Below are positions 47,001-56,903 of a DNA stretch of 64,000 nucleotides, piece after piece. The stretch comes from Leptoclinus maculatus (Eukaryota > Chordata > Actinopteri > Perciformes > Stichaeidae): positions 11,346,635-11,410,634 of the forward strand of contig JAVDOI010000012.1 of NCBI GenBank assembly GCA_032191485.1, given 5' to 3'. Below the pieces are notes generated by a model. That model saw only the letters and a program-made list of their open reading frames with translations. It had not been told where the DNA came from and ran no database searches. Position numbers and translations under genes: made by a program. Position 1 is the first letter of the stretch. Every line of letters starts with the position of its first letter.

Positions 47001-50000
47001 TTCCCATGGTGGAGAAGCAGGACATGGACAGCTGCTCCGTTCTGGGCGGCCAGCAGATGATCCTGACCGGGCAGAACTTCAGCTCCGATTCCAAGGTCAT
47101 TTTTTTGGAGAAAACCCAGGGTGAGTGGCATCAAATCGCACACCATCCTGTAGGAAAGAGTCATATTCTATATTCAAACAAGATTTCTTTACAGGCTTTT
47201 AGAGACATACATTGCCCGGAAACCTATGACTTAATCCTTAAAACATTTCTTGCGTTATGCATCTGTTAGTTCTGCTATTATACGACAAATTGTCACAGTC
47301 ACACCACAGTGATAACAATGACTCATAAATATCTATGTCCGTGTCTAACACGTTTGCTTTCACATTTCCCCACCATCATTGTTTAGCTTGGAGGCACACG
47401 AGTTATTTGCATGGTTCAAATGATAACACTGCAGTCTCACTTCCCTTTGCCCTTTTCTCCCTCCATGTCTTCCATGATGTCTTATCACGACGCAGATGGG
47501 CCTTTTGTTGTGTGATTAATGGTTCTGTGTGTCACGTGGCATGCCACATATTCGTTCATGCGTCTGGTTGAAACTTAGTGCATCTGGATGGAAGGAAAGG
47601 ATTTATTTGTCTGTCCGTTCATGGCAGTGAAATACTTTTTAAATCCTTTTTATTAGGTAATGTTAGGTTCTGTCTAAGGTGGACAGTTATGTTAAAATAC
47701 TTATGATTTTGTGACTCACCGGCTCCACTGCTGTCGGAGAGCTTTGCTTTCTAAATGCTCATGCTACCTCCACTAAAAGTTGGACCCCTGGCTACTTTCT
47801 TTTTCTTTTCTCTCTTCTCCGGGGTTCCCTGCCGCTGTGTTACGACACACCACAGTAATGGATAGTAAGACGGAGAGACGGAAAAAGAAACCTTACGCAT
47901 AGGGATTGCCATTGTTTTGGAGAGTTTCTGTATGACACAAAGTTTTGGACCATTGCAGCTGTGAAAGCCCTCTGAATGAGAGACAGCTGCCTCTGGCTGG
48001 AGCTCCCCTGGCTCCCGTGCTTGGACGGGGAGGGTTGTACGGAGCGAAGGAAAGCTGCCCCGGCCAAGCCAAGCCTGCCCGGGCTCTCTCTCCAGTTTCT
48101 CTCCTTTGCTCCTCCTTTCCACCTCCACACACACACAATGGGAGAACTCCAGAGGGAGAACAAGAGTCGGGGTATCCCTGAGAGTAGAATTGCAACAAAA
48201 CGCAAACAAATACAAAGGCCAAGAAAGCAGTAGTCATCACGTTTTTGTTAGACGTGGAGAGAGTTGATCATAAAAATAAAGTTTGGAAGAAAAGTTGGCG
48301 AGGTGTGTGGAATCCCCCTTTCTCCTGCTGACTCATTTAAGCCATGTGTTTTTAATTTAACAGAGGGTTTCCCACCTACAGTAACAGTCAAACAGAACTC
48401 CCTGCACCACGTGTCGTATCATTAGGGCATATGGAGTTTACATTTACAAGCACATTCGGCTTCCTACTTTTTCACCTAAACAGACGCTTTAAATGTAATG
48501 TGATGAAGTGTTGCGTAACATTACATAGACCATAATCGTGACAGACGTGAAGCAGAGAAAAGCCTGCGCTTCTCATCGCATCCCTGCCCATGGTGTGCGT
48601 CTGTCAGTGCTGCATTCGAGTGCTCAAAAGGTGTGTCTGTCGCAGCCAGTTGTCGTTCTGATTAAAGGAAGGCTGCGGCATGTGTTCGGGGTAAACCTTG
48701 CAGGCCATCTCTAGCCGTGCTCGGTGGTGTGAGAGGAAGTGGTTTTGAAAGTGATATTATCTACATGCACAATGAGGCCTTTTCTGTCCACGCGAATTTT
48801 GAATCAAATGTTGCCAGACAGGCGTTATGGTGGCTACACATCTGATGTATATAACTGTATTCACATTAGCGAAATATAGCGAACCAGTGTTTTGAAAATA
48901 CAAAGACTTCAGAATAAGGCTATTTCTTGATTGCTTGGGATTCGGCATTTTCCAAATGTACAGGCTACAGACTTCATTTTACCACCGCCTAGTGCATCTT
49001 GAAACAATCAACCTTACTTACTTTACTGCAGAGCTAATCACCACATTGTTTAAGACTCTCTTTTCTCTCTTTTCTCTCTTTTCTTCCATCTAGATGGGCA
49101 GCAAATCTGGGAAATGGAAGCAACAGTGGACAAAGACAAGAGCCAGCCCGTATGTATTATTTAGAACTGTGTATGACAATCTGTAAATCGCTCGAAAAGA
49201 GTCAATTGTCATGATTTAGTAGTTCGGTTGAAACAAAAAGACCAGTTTCAGCACATAACGGAGCGCTGTCTTGCAGAGTATGCTGTTTGTGGAGGTGCCG
49301 TCCTACCGAGACTCGTCTGTCTGCCATTCTGTCAAAGTGAACTTCTACGTCATTAATGGCAAGAGGAAGCGCAGCCAGCCTCAGCATTTCTCCTACATAC
49401 CTCTGTCATGTAAGAATGCTGCTCAGCCTCTTTGTGCTACGCTTCTATTAGAGCGTGGGAGTTAAAAGTACAGCCATTATAATGGTTACTATTTTTCATT
49501 AGTACATGAAAAATCTTCTTTTTTGAAGCAAACACCACTTTCTTTCAAAATGTTAACAGCTATTTCTCCGTTTTTTTCAGCTCCATCCATCAAGACAGAG
49601 CCCATAGATGAATATGAAGCAGACCACATGGGTTTCACCGTGCCTCAGATCTTGGGCTTATCCCCCCATTCCTACTACCATAACCCGCGCAGCGTCCTTC
49701 ATCCAGACAACGGCCTGGTCTCCAGCATGGCCTCCTGCCAGCGTCTCAGCTCCAGCCTTCCAAGCCAAGACGCACGTTTCCAGCAGCAGAGCCCGGCCAT
49801 CGTGTACTCCCGCGGGGGCAAGAGTCTGAGCGGCAGCCCCGGCCTTTATCAGCAGACTGGAGGGTTGCTGCCTGACTCCCACCGGTCGGTCCTGGTCCAC
49901 ACGGGCTCCCCGGCTCAGTCTGCAGGTCCCATCGGTGCAGGCCAGCACCCTTCCATCATCCAGTTCTCCCCCACCAACCACCAACTGCTTCGGGGAGGTG

Positions 50001-53000
50001 ACCCTCAACCTCTCACTGCTCCGCAGCCCGACAGCCACCAGATCATCTACTGCGATGGCTACTCCCCACAGGCAGCCGCCGCCCACTCACCCACACCGCC
50101 CCAGGCTCAGACAGCGGTGACCCACCCGCAGCACTATCCCACCGTTATCCAGCAGCAGCCCTATGTGCAGAAGGAGCAGCCGAAAGGCCGGGCTCCGCCT
50201 GACACGGAGCAGATGGAGGCTCCAGCAGACGGACAGAGGAGGGTAACGGTCAAGGAGGAGAACTTGGACCAGGCCTACCTAGATGATGGTGAGTGTAAGT
50301 TAATGCTTTTATACTCTGTGTGAGTGGGATAGCTTGTTGTGTTCACAGTGTGTGTCTTTATCAGCCAAGTGGTGTGAGGTTGGAAAAAACAGGCGGACAA
50401 GTGATGGATATGTGCAATTCCCTCTGTTGAAAGAGATGGATGATAAGACATTTTACTTTTCCGAAGAACAATTCAAGGATATTTACAGTATGATCTACGT
50501 GCTATAGTATCCCTCTGAACTAAGCCAACAGAAAAAGCTCACACTGTTAAAACAATCCTTGCCAGGAGGTGTAGTTTTGTTCCACTCAAGGTGGAAATAA
50601 CAGGGATTATGAGTCATGTGTTTATACTTACTCTTGTCAACCCCATTACCCTCTGACAGAATTAATGTCAGGCCACATCCAGCCGCAGGCAGGAGGTTGA
50701 ACCTCTTCTTTAGTTTGGAGTTAAAAGGTTCTCCAAACTATATTGTGTTTTACCTTAAGTGTGGGTCAGCCCGGTGAGGTCTGAAGGCAGGTTGAGGTTG
50801 TCATCGTCACGTGGCTCCATTCAATAATGCTCATCCCTCTGGTCGCGGGGGTTCGTCTGGCAGCGCCGCACATCAGGAAATTAGCTTTTTCCCCCCCTCT
50901 ATCTCACATTAAAGACAGAGAGGGAGGGAGAAAAAAGTGTCACTCCTGATGGCCGCCTTGGACATGTTGACACTGTTATGAAGTGAAAAACAACTTCCAT
51001 GACAACCATTGTCAAACAGTGGAACGGGCTGCCTGGGAGAGCTGGGGAAAGCCTCTTTGTTTGTTATAGTTGGACGGAGCTTCTCCTTGGCCTTACGCCC
51101 CTCGATTCTGTGGGGGAACCCACCAGAGGATTAGCTTTTTTTCCGACCGCGGGATTCTGCCAATCTGGCAAAAGAAATTCCTATTTGCAGCTGCTCTCCT
51201 CCAGAAGTCCAGGCTGATCCCTGTAAGATAGCGGGAGGGTGGAGGGTAGTTCGCAGGAAAAGGGAAGGGGCTGCGTGTGTGTATGTGTGTGTGTTTCAAT
51301 GGAAAAAATGAAACGAAGAAAAAGGTCCAGCAATGGAATTTGTGTTTTTTGGATGGAACTTGCAGGGTTTCCCTCCACAGTAAACAGCAACAGGGCTGTG
51401 AGTTGGTGAATTAACACAGAGTCAGAGGAACAGTGGAACTGTTTGATCCTCCCATCATCAAAACTTGATGCCAGGTTCCTTTTGCTTAATTTCAGTTTTT
51501 ATTTTAAATAGCACACTATCTTCTGGAAATCTTGTCAAAACTAATTGCAGGATTAGCAGTTACTTTGTTTTATTTGCCTTCTTTTATCCAGAGAACCGCA
51601 GATGATTTTTATTATTTTTAAACTACAATATAATGATTGCCACTTATATAACACCACATCCCTGAATGTTTAAACTACATTCATAACGCTGGATCGTCAG
51701 GTGATAATCCACTCATCCACATTATTGTAGCATCTACTTATCGACGATTTAATGATGAAAATAAGGGGAACTTCCAGATATTCAAAAAGAAAATGTTTAG
51801 ACAAAGAGTGAGAAGATAAGTGAGTCGAAAAAAAATCCCCTCTGTGCATGACTGCAAAGTTTTAGTCATTTAAGTTGTGACCATCAAACACGTCTTCACC
51901 AAAGTGAGATTGTCAACATTACTCACAGAGACGTGTTTCAGTCTGTTGTCATTTGTTAAAAAGTGTGATGCCACATCCTGGTATCGTCACAGTGTTGTGG
52001 TCGATAACCGTCACATCTGAACATGCTTGAACTGTGTCAACTTTTGTGAAGGGTGTTAACTGAAAGTCAGGTATTTCATTTTGTGCCCAAACTCGGCTCA
52101 TAATCTCCCACACAGAACGCTTGTACCTTCAGCCCTCACACAAGTTCCCATGCCTCTTGTTGGTGCTCAAACAACACATAATCAGTTGATGGATAAATAA
52201 TTACAAATATCAATCTATTCAGCTAAAAGAATACCTGTGTGGGAGCCTGCCTTGCCTTTCGGACCACAAAAGGTCAAGAACATCCAGCATGTCTCCCTGC
52301 GTGCCACATAGTTTGTGAAAACGGTAAAAGAGCCACTGGCATAGTCTACAAAGGCTGAGAGTGGCAGATTTAGTGGGTGTGGAATAAAGCCCAGAGGCAG
52401 TGGAGCAGGTGAAATTGTTCCAGCAGGTAGAGATCAGGGACGGGAGAGATAAAGCACACAGCAACAGCCTGGTGGACACGCATTAGTCTCAGCTCACTTC
52501 CATCCCGTTTGAAAGGCTTGATCAAATACACAGCTTTGCTACAACCGCAGTGATGAGCGCACGACAACTGCTCTAAACCCGTTATATTGTGAAATTTACA
52601 AGTCATTTCAGTTAGTTTGTTCATGCAGAGGTTCATGTGTAGATTTCCGACTGTCTGCCTAAAGCAATACTCACACGACCATATGTACCGTACAGTGCAC
52701 TGAGTGCAAGATTCATCAGTTGCCACATAAAAGGTTTGATCCCTCTGTCCAACTGTCCGCATGTTGAAGTGTTGAGCGAGCGAGACACTGAACTTCAAAG
52801 GACCCCAGAGGTTAAATTTCCTGCTTACAATAGCTAACAAACACTAAACAGAAAGTACTACAGTTGAGGCTGATGGGATTGGCATTAGTTTTATAAACAA
52901 AATATTGGACAAATGGAAACTTTGACCGGTTGGTGGCCTTAGATGAAAAGTCATGCCTTCACCAAAGTTATTACAATTCATCCTGAGGGGAACATAAATG

Positions 53001-56000
53001 TGTGTACCAAATATTACAACAATCAGAGTTGTTGAGACTCAAAACAACAATTGTTTTTAATGAAAACAGATCACTAAAGTTATTACAATTCATCCTGAAG
53101 GTAACATAGATGTGTGTACCAAATATTACAACAATCCGAGTTGTTGAGACTCAAAACAACAATTGTTTTTAACCTAGCGCTAGTATGAAAACAGATCACA
53201 AAAGTTATTAGATTTCATCATCTGGGGACCATGAATGTCTTTACAATATTTCATGGCAATCCACCTAATAATAATATTTGAAGTGATGGACCGACTGACC
53301 AAACAACCAACCAACTAGGACATGGCCATCCCTAGAGAGATGCTGCTAGCATGGGTGAAAATGTATTGGTAAGCTAATCTGAAGCTGTCTGGGTGAATGA
53401 AATGAAGTGGGTATCTTCCAAAATTAGCTTTCTTAGTGCCAAATTCCCTCTTTGTGTTTCCATAGACAGTGTTGTTGATCTTTGTTGGAGGGATAAAACA
53501 AAAAAGAAGAAAAGGAATTTCTAAAAAGGACAGTTGAAACAACAGAATATTTCTAATGTTACTAAGCAACTCTACTTTGTCGTCCGTCCACACATACGAG
53601 TCAAATTTCATTTTCGCCATAGCACCAAATATCAAATTTGGATTTTAAAGAAATAATTAGCTTTTGTTTACGAGCTCTAGCTTATTATTTGTTAACACGT
53701 GACAGAAAAAGAAGCTTACTGCGCTTGCGCGCAATCTTCTTCTCTGGTATTTGACGAATTGCTGACGTAGCCTTTATCGCCACCTACTGGCCCGGTGAGC
53801 ATTTGGAGTTTTAGTGTGGACAGAGATATTTTGTGTGGACAGAATTTTATTTCAGAACATAGAGGAAAATAGTATCTGTATATGTATTCGTGTAGACAGG
53901 GCCTGACTCGGACTCCTGAAGCCTCATAGTAGCTTCATTTTTACTTTGGAATACATTTATGCACAGAGATGGAGGAATCTTCCATTGGAATCATATTAGA
54001 AAGGGATCTCTTCACAGCCAGTGTAGAAAGAATCAACAATAACAGCAACCGTTAACTCTTTTTAAATATGAGTGTGTGAGCATTGTTTGAAGACATCACT
54101 GAAATGTGAGCACTTATGCACCATATCTGTGGCTAGATTAGTGGTTAGCTGTCAGTCTGCTAACTTTACTTTCTCTTTTCTGTATTTGGTTTTCAGCTTC
54201 ATGCTGTCATTACAATCCCTCTTTAGCTATGAACGTACTGCATGCGCCCTTCTACACACAAACACATACACTGTAGTAGCATGCAAATACTTGCAGACAC
54301 AAACACACGCATTCCAGCTCGCAGCAGGCAGTGTGCAGTGACTGAGTCAGCTACTGTACAGGGTGTCTCTCTCTCTCTCTCTCCTCTCACAGTCGGTTGG
54401 TAAACAGTGCAGCTCATTGGTGCAGAACTCAGGAGCCAGACACTTACCTATTGAACAGACTAGCCCGAGTGTTCCCCGGGCCAGCCTCAAATAGCCGATC
54501 CGTGCCAACCATTCATTAGATTCAGTAAAGCCCCACTGTATGTTGCCCCACTGCGGCGCTCCTGCTGCTTCTCTGAGCTTTTTTTATGCTCAGGAAAAAT
54601 CCTGTGGCACCGTTGGGGAGATGAAAGTCTCTTTAAGGCATTAGGTGTCAGAGGGAATTCTACTACAGACTAAAATAAACAGGGACGCTGATGTTGTTAC
54701 GACAGCAGAGCACCCAGTTTGGCTGCTGCTGTAGTTTCTGCAACCCTCTGATTTTGCTCTGGCTATAAAATGTGGCCAGTGTTGAGCTGCTGTAATGGGT
54801 TGTTTCTCTTTCACATCTGCAAATGATCAGAGAGAAAGAGAAACAGACAAAGATTGGTTTGTTGGATAGAAGAGGATATCTGTCTCATAGCTTAATTAGA
54901 TTTCATAACACTGCAGTTGTGGTTACTACTTTATAATTTAAATTATAAGCAATATTTTATCTCCAGGACCAAATGGATCCATTATGCTTTTATTTGCAGC
55001 TCCTAACGGCTAGTCTTTAAGAAAAATATGCCATCACTTTTTAAGTTGCTTTGTGGTGAGCTGTTCTGCCCGTAACACTCTCTCATCTGCTTAGAGATGA
55101 TGTTGTGTGGGTGAGATGGTGTCTGCTTTCATTTAACATGTGTTTTAATAGTTGCACCCTTTGCCTCTCAATCAAGGCTTTAAATAGAGCAAACACGAGC
55201 CAACCGAATAAAGTCCCTCAATCTCTAAAATAAGGCAGTGCAAGGGAGCAACATTCAGCTGGAGGTTCTTTCAATGGCCAATCCTGTTGATAGCTTAAAA
55301 GTTTTCATCTTTCATTCATCCTATTGAGTTTAAGGGAACGGTTTGACTTACTAGCCTCCTTACCAATAGTTAGAACAGATAACATGATTGATACAACTCT
55401 CATATTAGTCCATTGAAAATGAGGCTACATCCAGAAACTAATTAGCCTAGCCTAGCTTAACTTAGCCTCGCTCAAGGACTGGAAATGGGGTAAACAGCTA
55501 GCCTGACTAAAATCAGCTACAATAACTTCTCAAGCTTACTAATTAATTCATTAGTTATTGTTTGTTTCTTTTCAAAAAACAAACCAGGCTAGCCTTTTCC
55601 CCTCGTTTTCAGTCTTGATGCTAAGTTAAGCTAATCGGCTGGGTGCTATATCTTAATATTTAGTTTACACAGAGTGGTATCAATCTTTTTATCTAACTCA
55701 TGGCAAGAAAACAAATAAGTGTAACTGAAACAACATTTTTTTTTAAAGTTAATACACAACAAAACTATCGCAAAATGTGTACGCCAATAATGTTTACCGA
55801 TATTCAGATCTTAACATTTTTAACTTTAGTTGAATAACCTAATCCCACTACCATGGTTACAAAATCACGGACACAATATGCTCTGTAATGGCTTGGTTAC
55901 AGGCAAAAAGCTTTTTTGGCCCACATTTAAATACTTCTATTACTCATCGACCCTAATGAGTTCCCCGAGGCATGGTGGAAGCGGTGGCACCAGCCTATAA

Positions 56001-56798
56001 TGTCTCCAAGTGCCAGTGTACACACACACACAGACACACAGTAGGCTTCCAGGCCTGGGCTCCCAGATAAACATCACAGCTACACACAGACGGTGTGGCA
56101 TATCTGCAGAGATGACATGTCACACAAACTCTACAGTCCTTCCTGCTAAATGCAGAACTACCTGTTGAAAGTGACTTGTTTGACTGTGTTTAAACAGAGG
56201 TGAGCAGTCACAGGTAGTTACACTTCCTCTATACATCACCACTTGGATGTCAGTGGTTATTTTAGTCGCTCATACACAACAAAGCTTCAAATACCTACAT
56301 GTTGCCAGATGTAAAGGATATCAGTTATTAAAAACAGAAATGTATTTTGAATGCATTACAAAGTTTTCATGCCCCCCACTGTACATCATGATTCTATTTT
56401 TGGAACCATGACACCAAAAGTTTCCATTTCAACCGTCCTCTTTTGTTGATGTGGATACACACACTTTAACTCATCCGAGCAACAGGGAGTTATCAGTCAT
56501 AGGCGCTTGCATAGCTCTACCTCTAGTGGTTACTCAACATTAATGCAGCCTTTATCCATCCTCCGTCAATGCCCTGCACAGAAATGTCAATCAGACCATA
56601 TGGTATTATGTCAACAGTATTTCAGTAATATAATCAATTTCACTTTTTGATGTTGGCTGTTTTAACTCTGTTTTGGAACCTTATTGTAAAATGACTTAAA
56701 TCAATCCACTGTTCACCATCCTTCTCCTTCTTTGCTTTACAGTGAATGAGATCATAAGAAAGGATCTGACGGGCGTTCAGGCCAGAGGGCAGACATAG
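39745..56798 (+). CDS. nfatc2: nfatc2, complete NFAT transcription factor with two alternative first exons
   Basis: Joined exons: 39745-39802 or 41176-41308, then 41658-42585, 42725-42893, 44953-45155, 45271-45443, 46980-47120, 49094-49149, 49277-49409, 49581-50288, 56743-56798. Both first exons end in phase 1, giving 874 or 899 residues; every junction keeps frame. Numbering for the 899-residue form: acidic start (EFEYLFEYE), calcineurin-docking PRIEIT at 110-115, serine/proline regulatory repeats ([25 protein letters not shown]), Rel-homology DNA-binding loop [15 protein letters not shown] at 387-401, IPT domain from about 536, nuclear signal KRKR at 630-633, sumoylation-type IKTE (649-652) and VKEE (869-872), tail [11 protein letters not shown] to RGQT. 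Known: NFATC2 is dephosphorylated by calcineurin after a calcium rise, enters the nucleus and acts with AP-1 at cytokine and developmental genes. Which fish nfatc2 duplicate this is cannot be settled here. Confidence 0.97.
39803..41175 (+). other. nfatc2: nfatc2 sequence between the two first exons
   Basis: Intronic for the distal transcript and 5' flank for the proximal one. No other exon recognised; a T run lies at 40870-40885. Confidence 0.7.
40950..41175 (+). promoter_or_regulatory. nfatc2: probable proximal nfatc2 promoter/5'UTR
   Basis: GC-richer sequence directly upstream of the proximal start codon, ending in an A-rich stretch at 41158-41166. Called by position only; no core element identified. 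Confidence 0.35.
41176..41308 (+). CDS. nfatc2: nfatc2 alternative first coding exon, proximal
   Basis: ATG at 41176 encodes [44 protein letters not shown], donor GTTTGT in phase 1. The acidic [11 protein letters not shown] stretch aligns with DELDFSILFDYEY of the long human NFATC2 start, an activation segment. The upstream frame is open but has no ATG, so this ATG is the natural start. Confidence 0.85.
41309..41657 (+). other. nfatc2: nfatc2 intron between proximal first exon and exon 2 (349 bases)
   Basis: Ends TCCCCTGCAG. The exon 2 frame stays open back into this intron to ATGs at 41609 and before, noted as a finding. Confidence 0.75.
41658..42585 (+). CDS. nfatc2: nfatc2 exon 2 (regulatory domain)
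   Basis: 928 bases, residues 45-353. Calcineurin-docking SPRIEITPS, then the Ser/Pro-rich phosphorylation repeats [66 protein letters not shown], and the segment before the Rel domain. Shared by both isoforms. Confidence 0.97.
42725..42893 (+). CDS. nfatc2: nfatc2 exon 3 (start of Rel-homology domain)
   Basis: Residues 354-410: [57 protein letters not shown]. Contains the base-contacting recognition loop. Intron 2 is only 139 bases. Confidence 0.98.
42894..44952 (+). other. nfatc2: nfatc2 intron 3 (2059 bases)
   Basis: Contains a CT microsatellite at 43941-43999 and a smaller one at 44595-44612. Open frames across these are artefacts. No exon recognised. Confidence 0.75.
43941..43999. repeat. 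(CT)n microsatellite
   Basis: About 28 CT units with one GTT interruption, inside a longer pyrimidine-rich stretch from about 43880. Confidence 0.95.
44953..45155 (+). CDS. nfatc2: nfatc2 exon 4
   Basis: Residues 411-477: [52 protein letters not shown]; core of the Rel-homology domain. Confidence 0.98.
45271..45443 (+). CDS. nfatc2: nfatc2 exon 5
   Basis: Residues 478-535: [40 protein letters not shown]. Junction makes RAIIDC where the human protein has RATIDC. The intron before it is 115 bases. Donor GTAAGC. Confidence 0.97.
45444..46979 (+). other. nfatc2: nfatc2 intron 5 (1536 bases)
   Basis: A short copy of the 'GGGCTGCRACTAA' element lies at about 46700-46881, 98 bases before exon 6. 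Nothing else recognised. Confidence 0.75.
46700..46881 (+). repeat. internally deleted copy of the 'GGGCTGCAACTAA...CAGCTCT' element
   Basis: Starts AGGGCTGCGACTAATGATTA and ends TCAATCAATTAATCCAGCGA..TTTCAGCTCT; its two ends are inverted versions of each other. At about 180 bases it lacks the middle seen in the copies at 9025-9765 and 13068-13349. Confidence 0.75.
46980..47120 (+). CDS. nfatc2: nfatc2 exon 6 (start of IPT domain)
   Basis: Residues 536-582: [47 protein letters not shown]. Dimerisation/IPT fold typical of NFAT and Rel proteins. Confidence 0.97.
47121..49093 (+). other. nfatc2: nfatc2 intron 6 (1973 bases)
   Basis: About 47940-48240 is GC-richer and has overlapping open frames on both strands (up to 154 codons on -), which I judge non-coding. 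Ends with TTTTCTCTCT tandem units before exon 7. Confidence 0.7.
49094..49149 (+). CDS. nfatc2: nfatc2 exon 7
   Basis: 56 bases, residues 583-601: [19 protein letters not shown]. Donor GTATGT. Confidence 0.96.
49277..49409 (+). CDS. nfatc2: nfatc2 exon 8
   Basis: Residues 602-645: [40 protein letters not shown]. Carries the second nuclear localisation signal (KRKR). Confidence 0.97.
49581..50288 (+). CDS. nfatc2: nfatc2 exon 9 (C-terminal transactivation region)
   Basis: 708 bases, residues 646-881. Gln/Ser/Pro-rich: [67 protein letters not shown]. Two sumoylation-type sites. An 11-codon read-through into intron 9 would end at TGA 50321-50323. Confidence 0.96.
50660..50700 (+). CDS. nfatc2: candidate alternative last exon of nfatc2
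   Basis: After ACCCTCTGACAG, the sequence joined to exon 9 in phase reads [13 protein letters not shown] then TGA. Human NFATC2 has an alternative tail that, as I recall it, begins ELIDTHLSWIQNIL at the same junction. Only E-L, a later H and a late I/Q are shared, so this is tentative. ATTAAA at 50908-50913 could be its polyadenylation signal. Confidence 0.3.
52925..53330 (+). repeat. dispersed repeat with tandem 112-base units
   Basis: Units start AAAGTTATTACAATTCATCC at 52964 and 53076 (112 apart), and a diverged third starts at 53201 after a 13-base insertion (CCTAGCGCTAGTA). The last part (GGGGACCATGAATGTCTTTA, TTTCATGGCAATCCACC, GATGGACCGACTGACC) is a pattern I recognise as very common in fish genomes. 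Confidence 0.8.
53690..53905. repeat. possible dispersed repeat
   Basis: CTTATCGCC-type stretch TTATCGCCACCTACTGGCCC, then TTTAGTGTGGACAGAGATAT and GTGTAGACAGGGCCTG. The combination resembles a repeat frequent in fish, but I cannot name it. Confidence 0.45.
55353..55719. repeat. inverted pair of the 'GCTTAACTTAGC' dispersed repeat
   Basis: Left arm 55353-55505 (forward) and right arm 55585-55719 (reverse complement) with about 80 bases between. Matching landmarks: GATTGATACAACTCT against AGAGTGGTATCAATC, TAGCTTAACTTAGCC against GCTAAGTTAAGCTA, and CAGCTAGCCTG against CAGGCTAGCC. Arms are diverged, not identical. Confidence 0.75.
56743..56798 (+). CDS. nfatc2: nfatc2 exon 10 (stop codon)
   Basis: Residues 882-899: [18 protein letters not shown] then TAG at 56796-56798. 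It matches the tail VNEIIRKEFSGPPARNQT of the long human isoform. Preceded by a 6.4-kb intron. Confidence 0.95.
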
Positions 56799-56853
56799 AG
56801 GACGGACCCAAGCAGGAAATTACAACATACCCCCATCCGCAGCCTCCGACATA

Positions 56854-56855
<2 letters not shown>

Positions 56856-56900
<45 letters not shown>
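56856..56900. repeat. (CA)n microsatellite in the nfatc2 3'UTR
   Basis: About 22 CA units, 58 bases after the stop codon. CA repeats in 3'UTRs can bind hnRNP L; no such role is shown here. Confidence 0.95.

Positions 56901-56903
<3 letters not shown>

Larger units (their letters stand above)
50289..56742 (+). other. nfatc2: nfatc2 intron 9 (6454 bases)
   Basis: Holds the candidate alternative last exon (50660-50700), tandem and dispersed repeats at about 52925-53330, 53690-53905 and 55353-55719, and a 156-codon minus-strand frame at 52370-52840 with no recognisable domain. Confidence 0.75.

Noticed and set aside
47751..48240. Minus-strand frames of 115-154 codons in nfatc2 intron 6
   Set aside because: Three overlapping frames are open at once, which points to GC-rich composition rather than coding; no recognised domain.
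49658..50086. 142-codon minus-strand frame opposite nfatc2 exon 9
   Set aside because: Shadow of a GC-rich coding exon; the plus-strand frame is clearly NFATC2.
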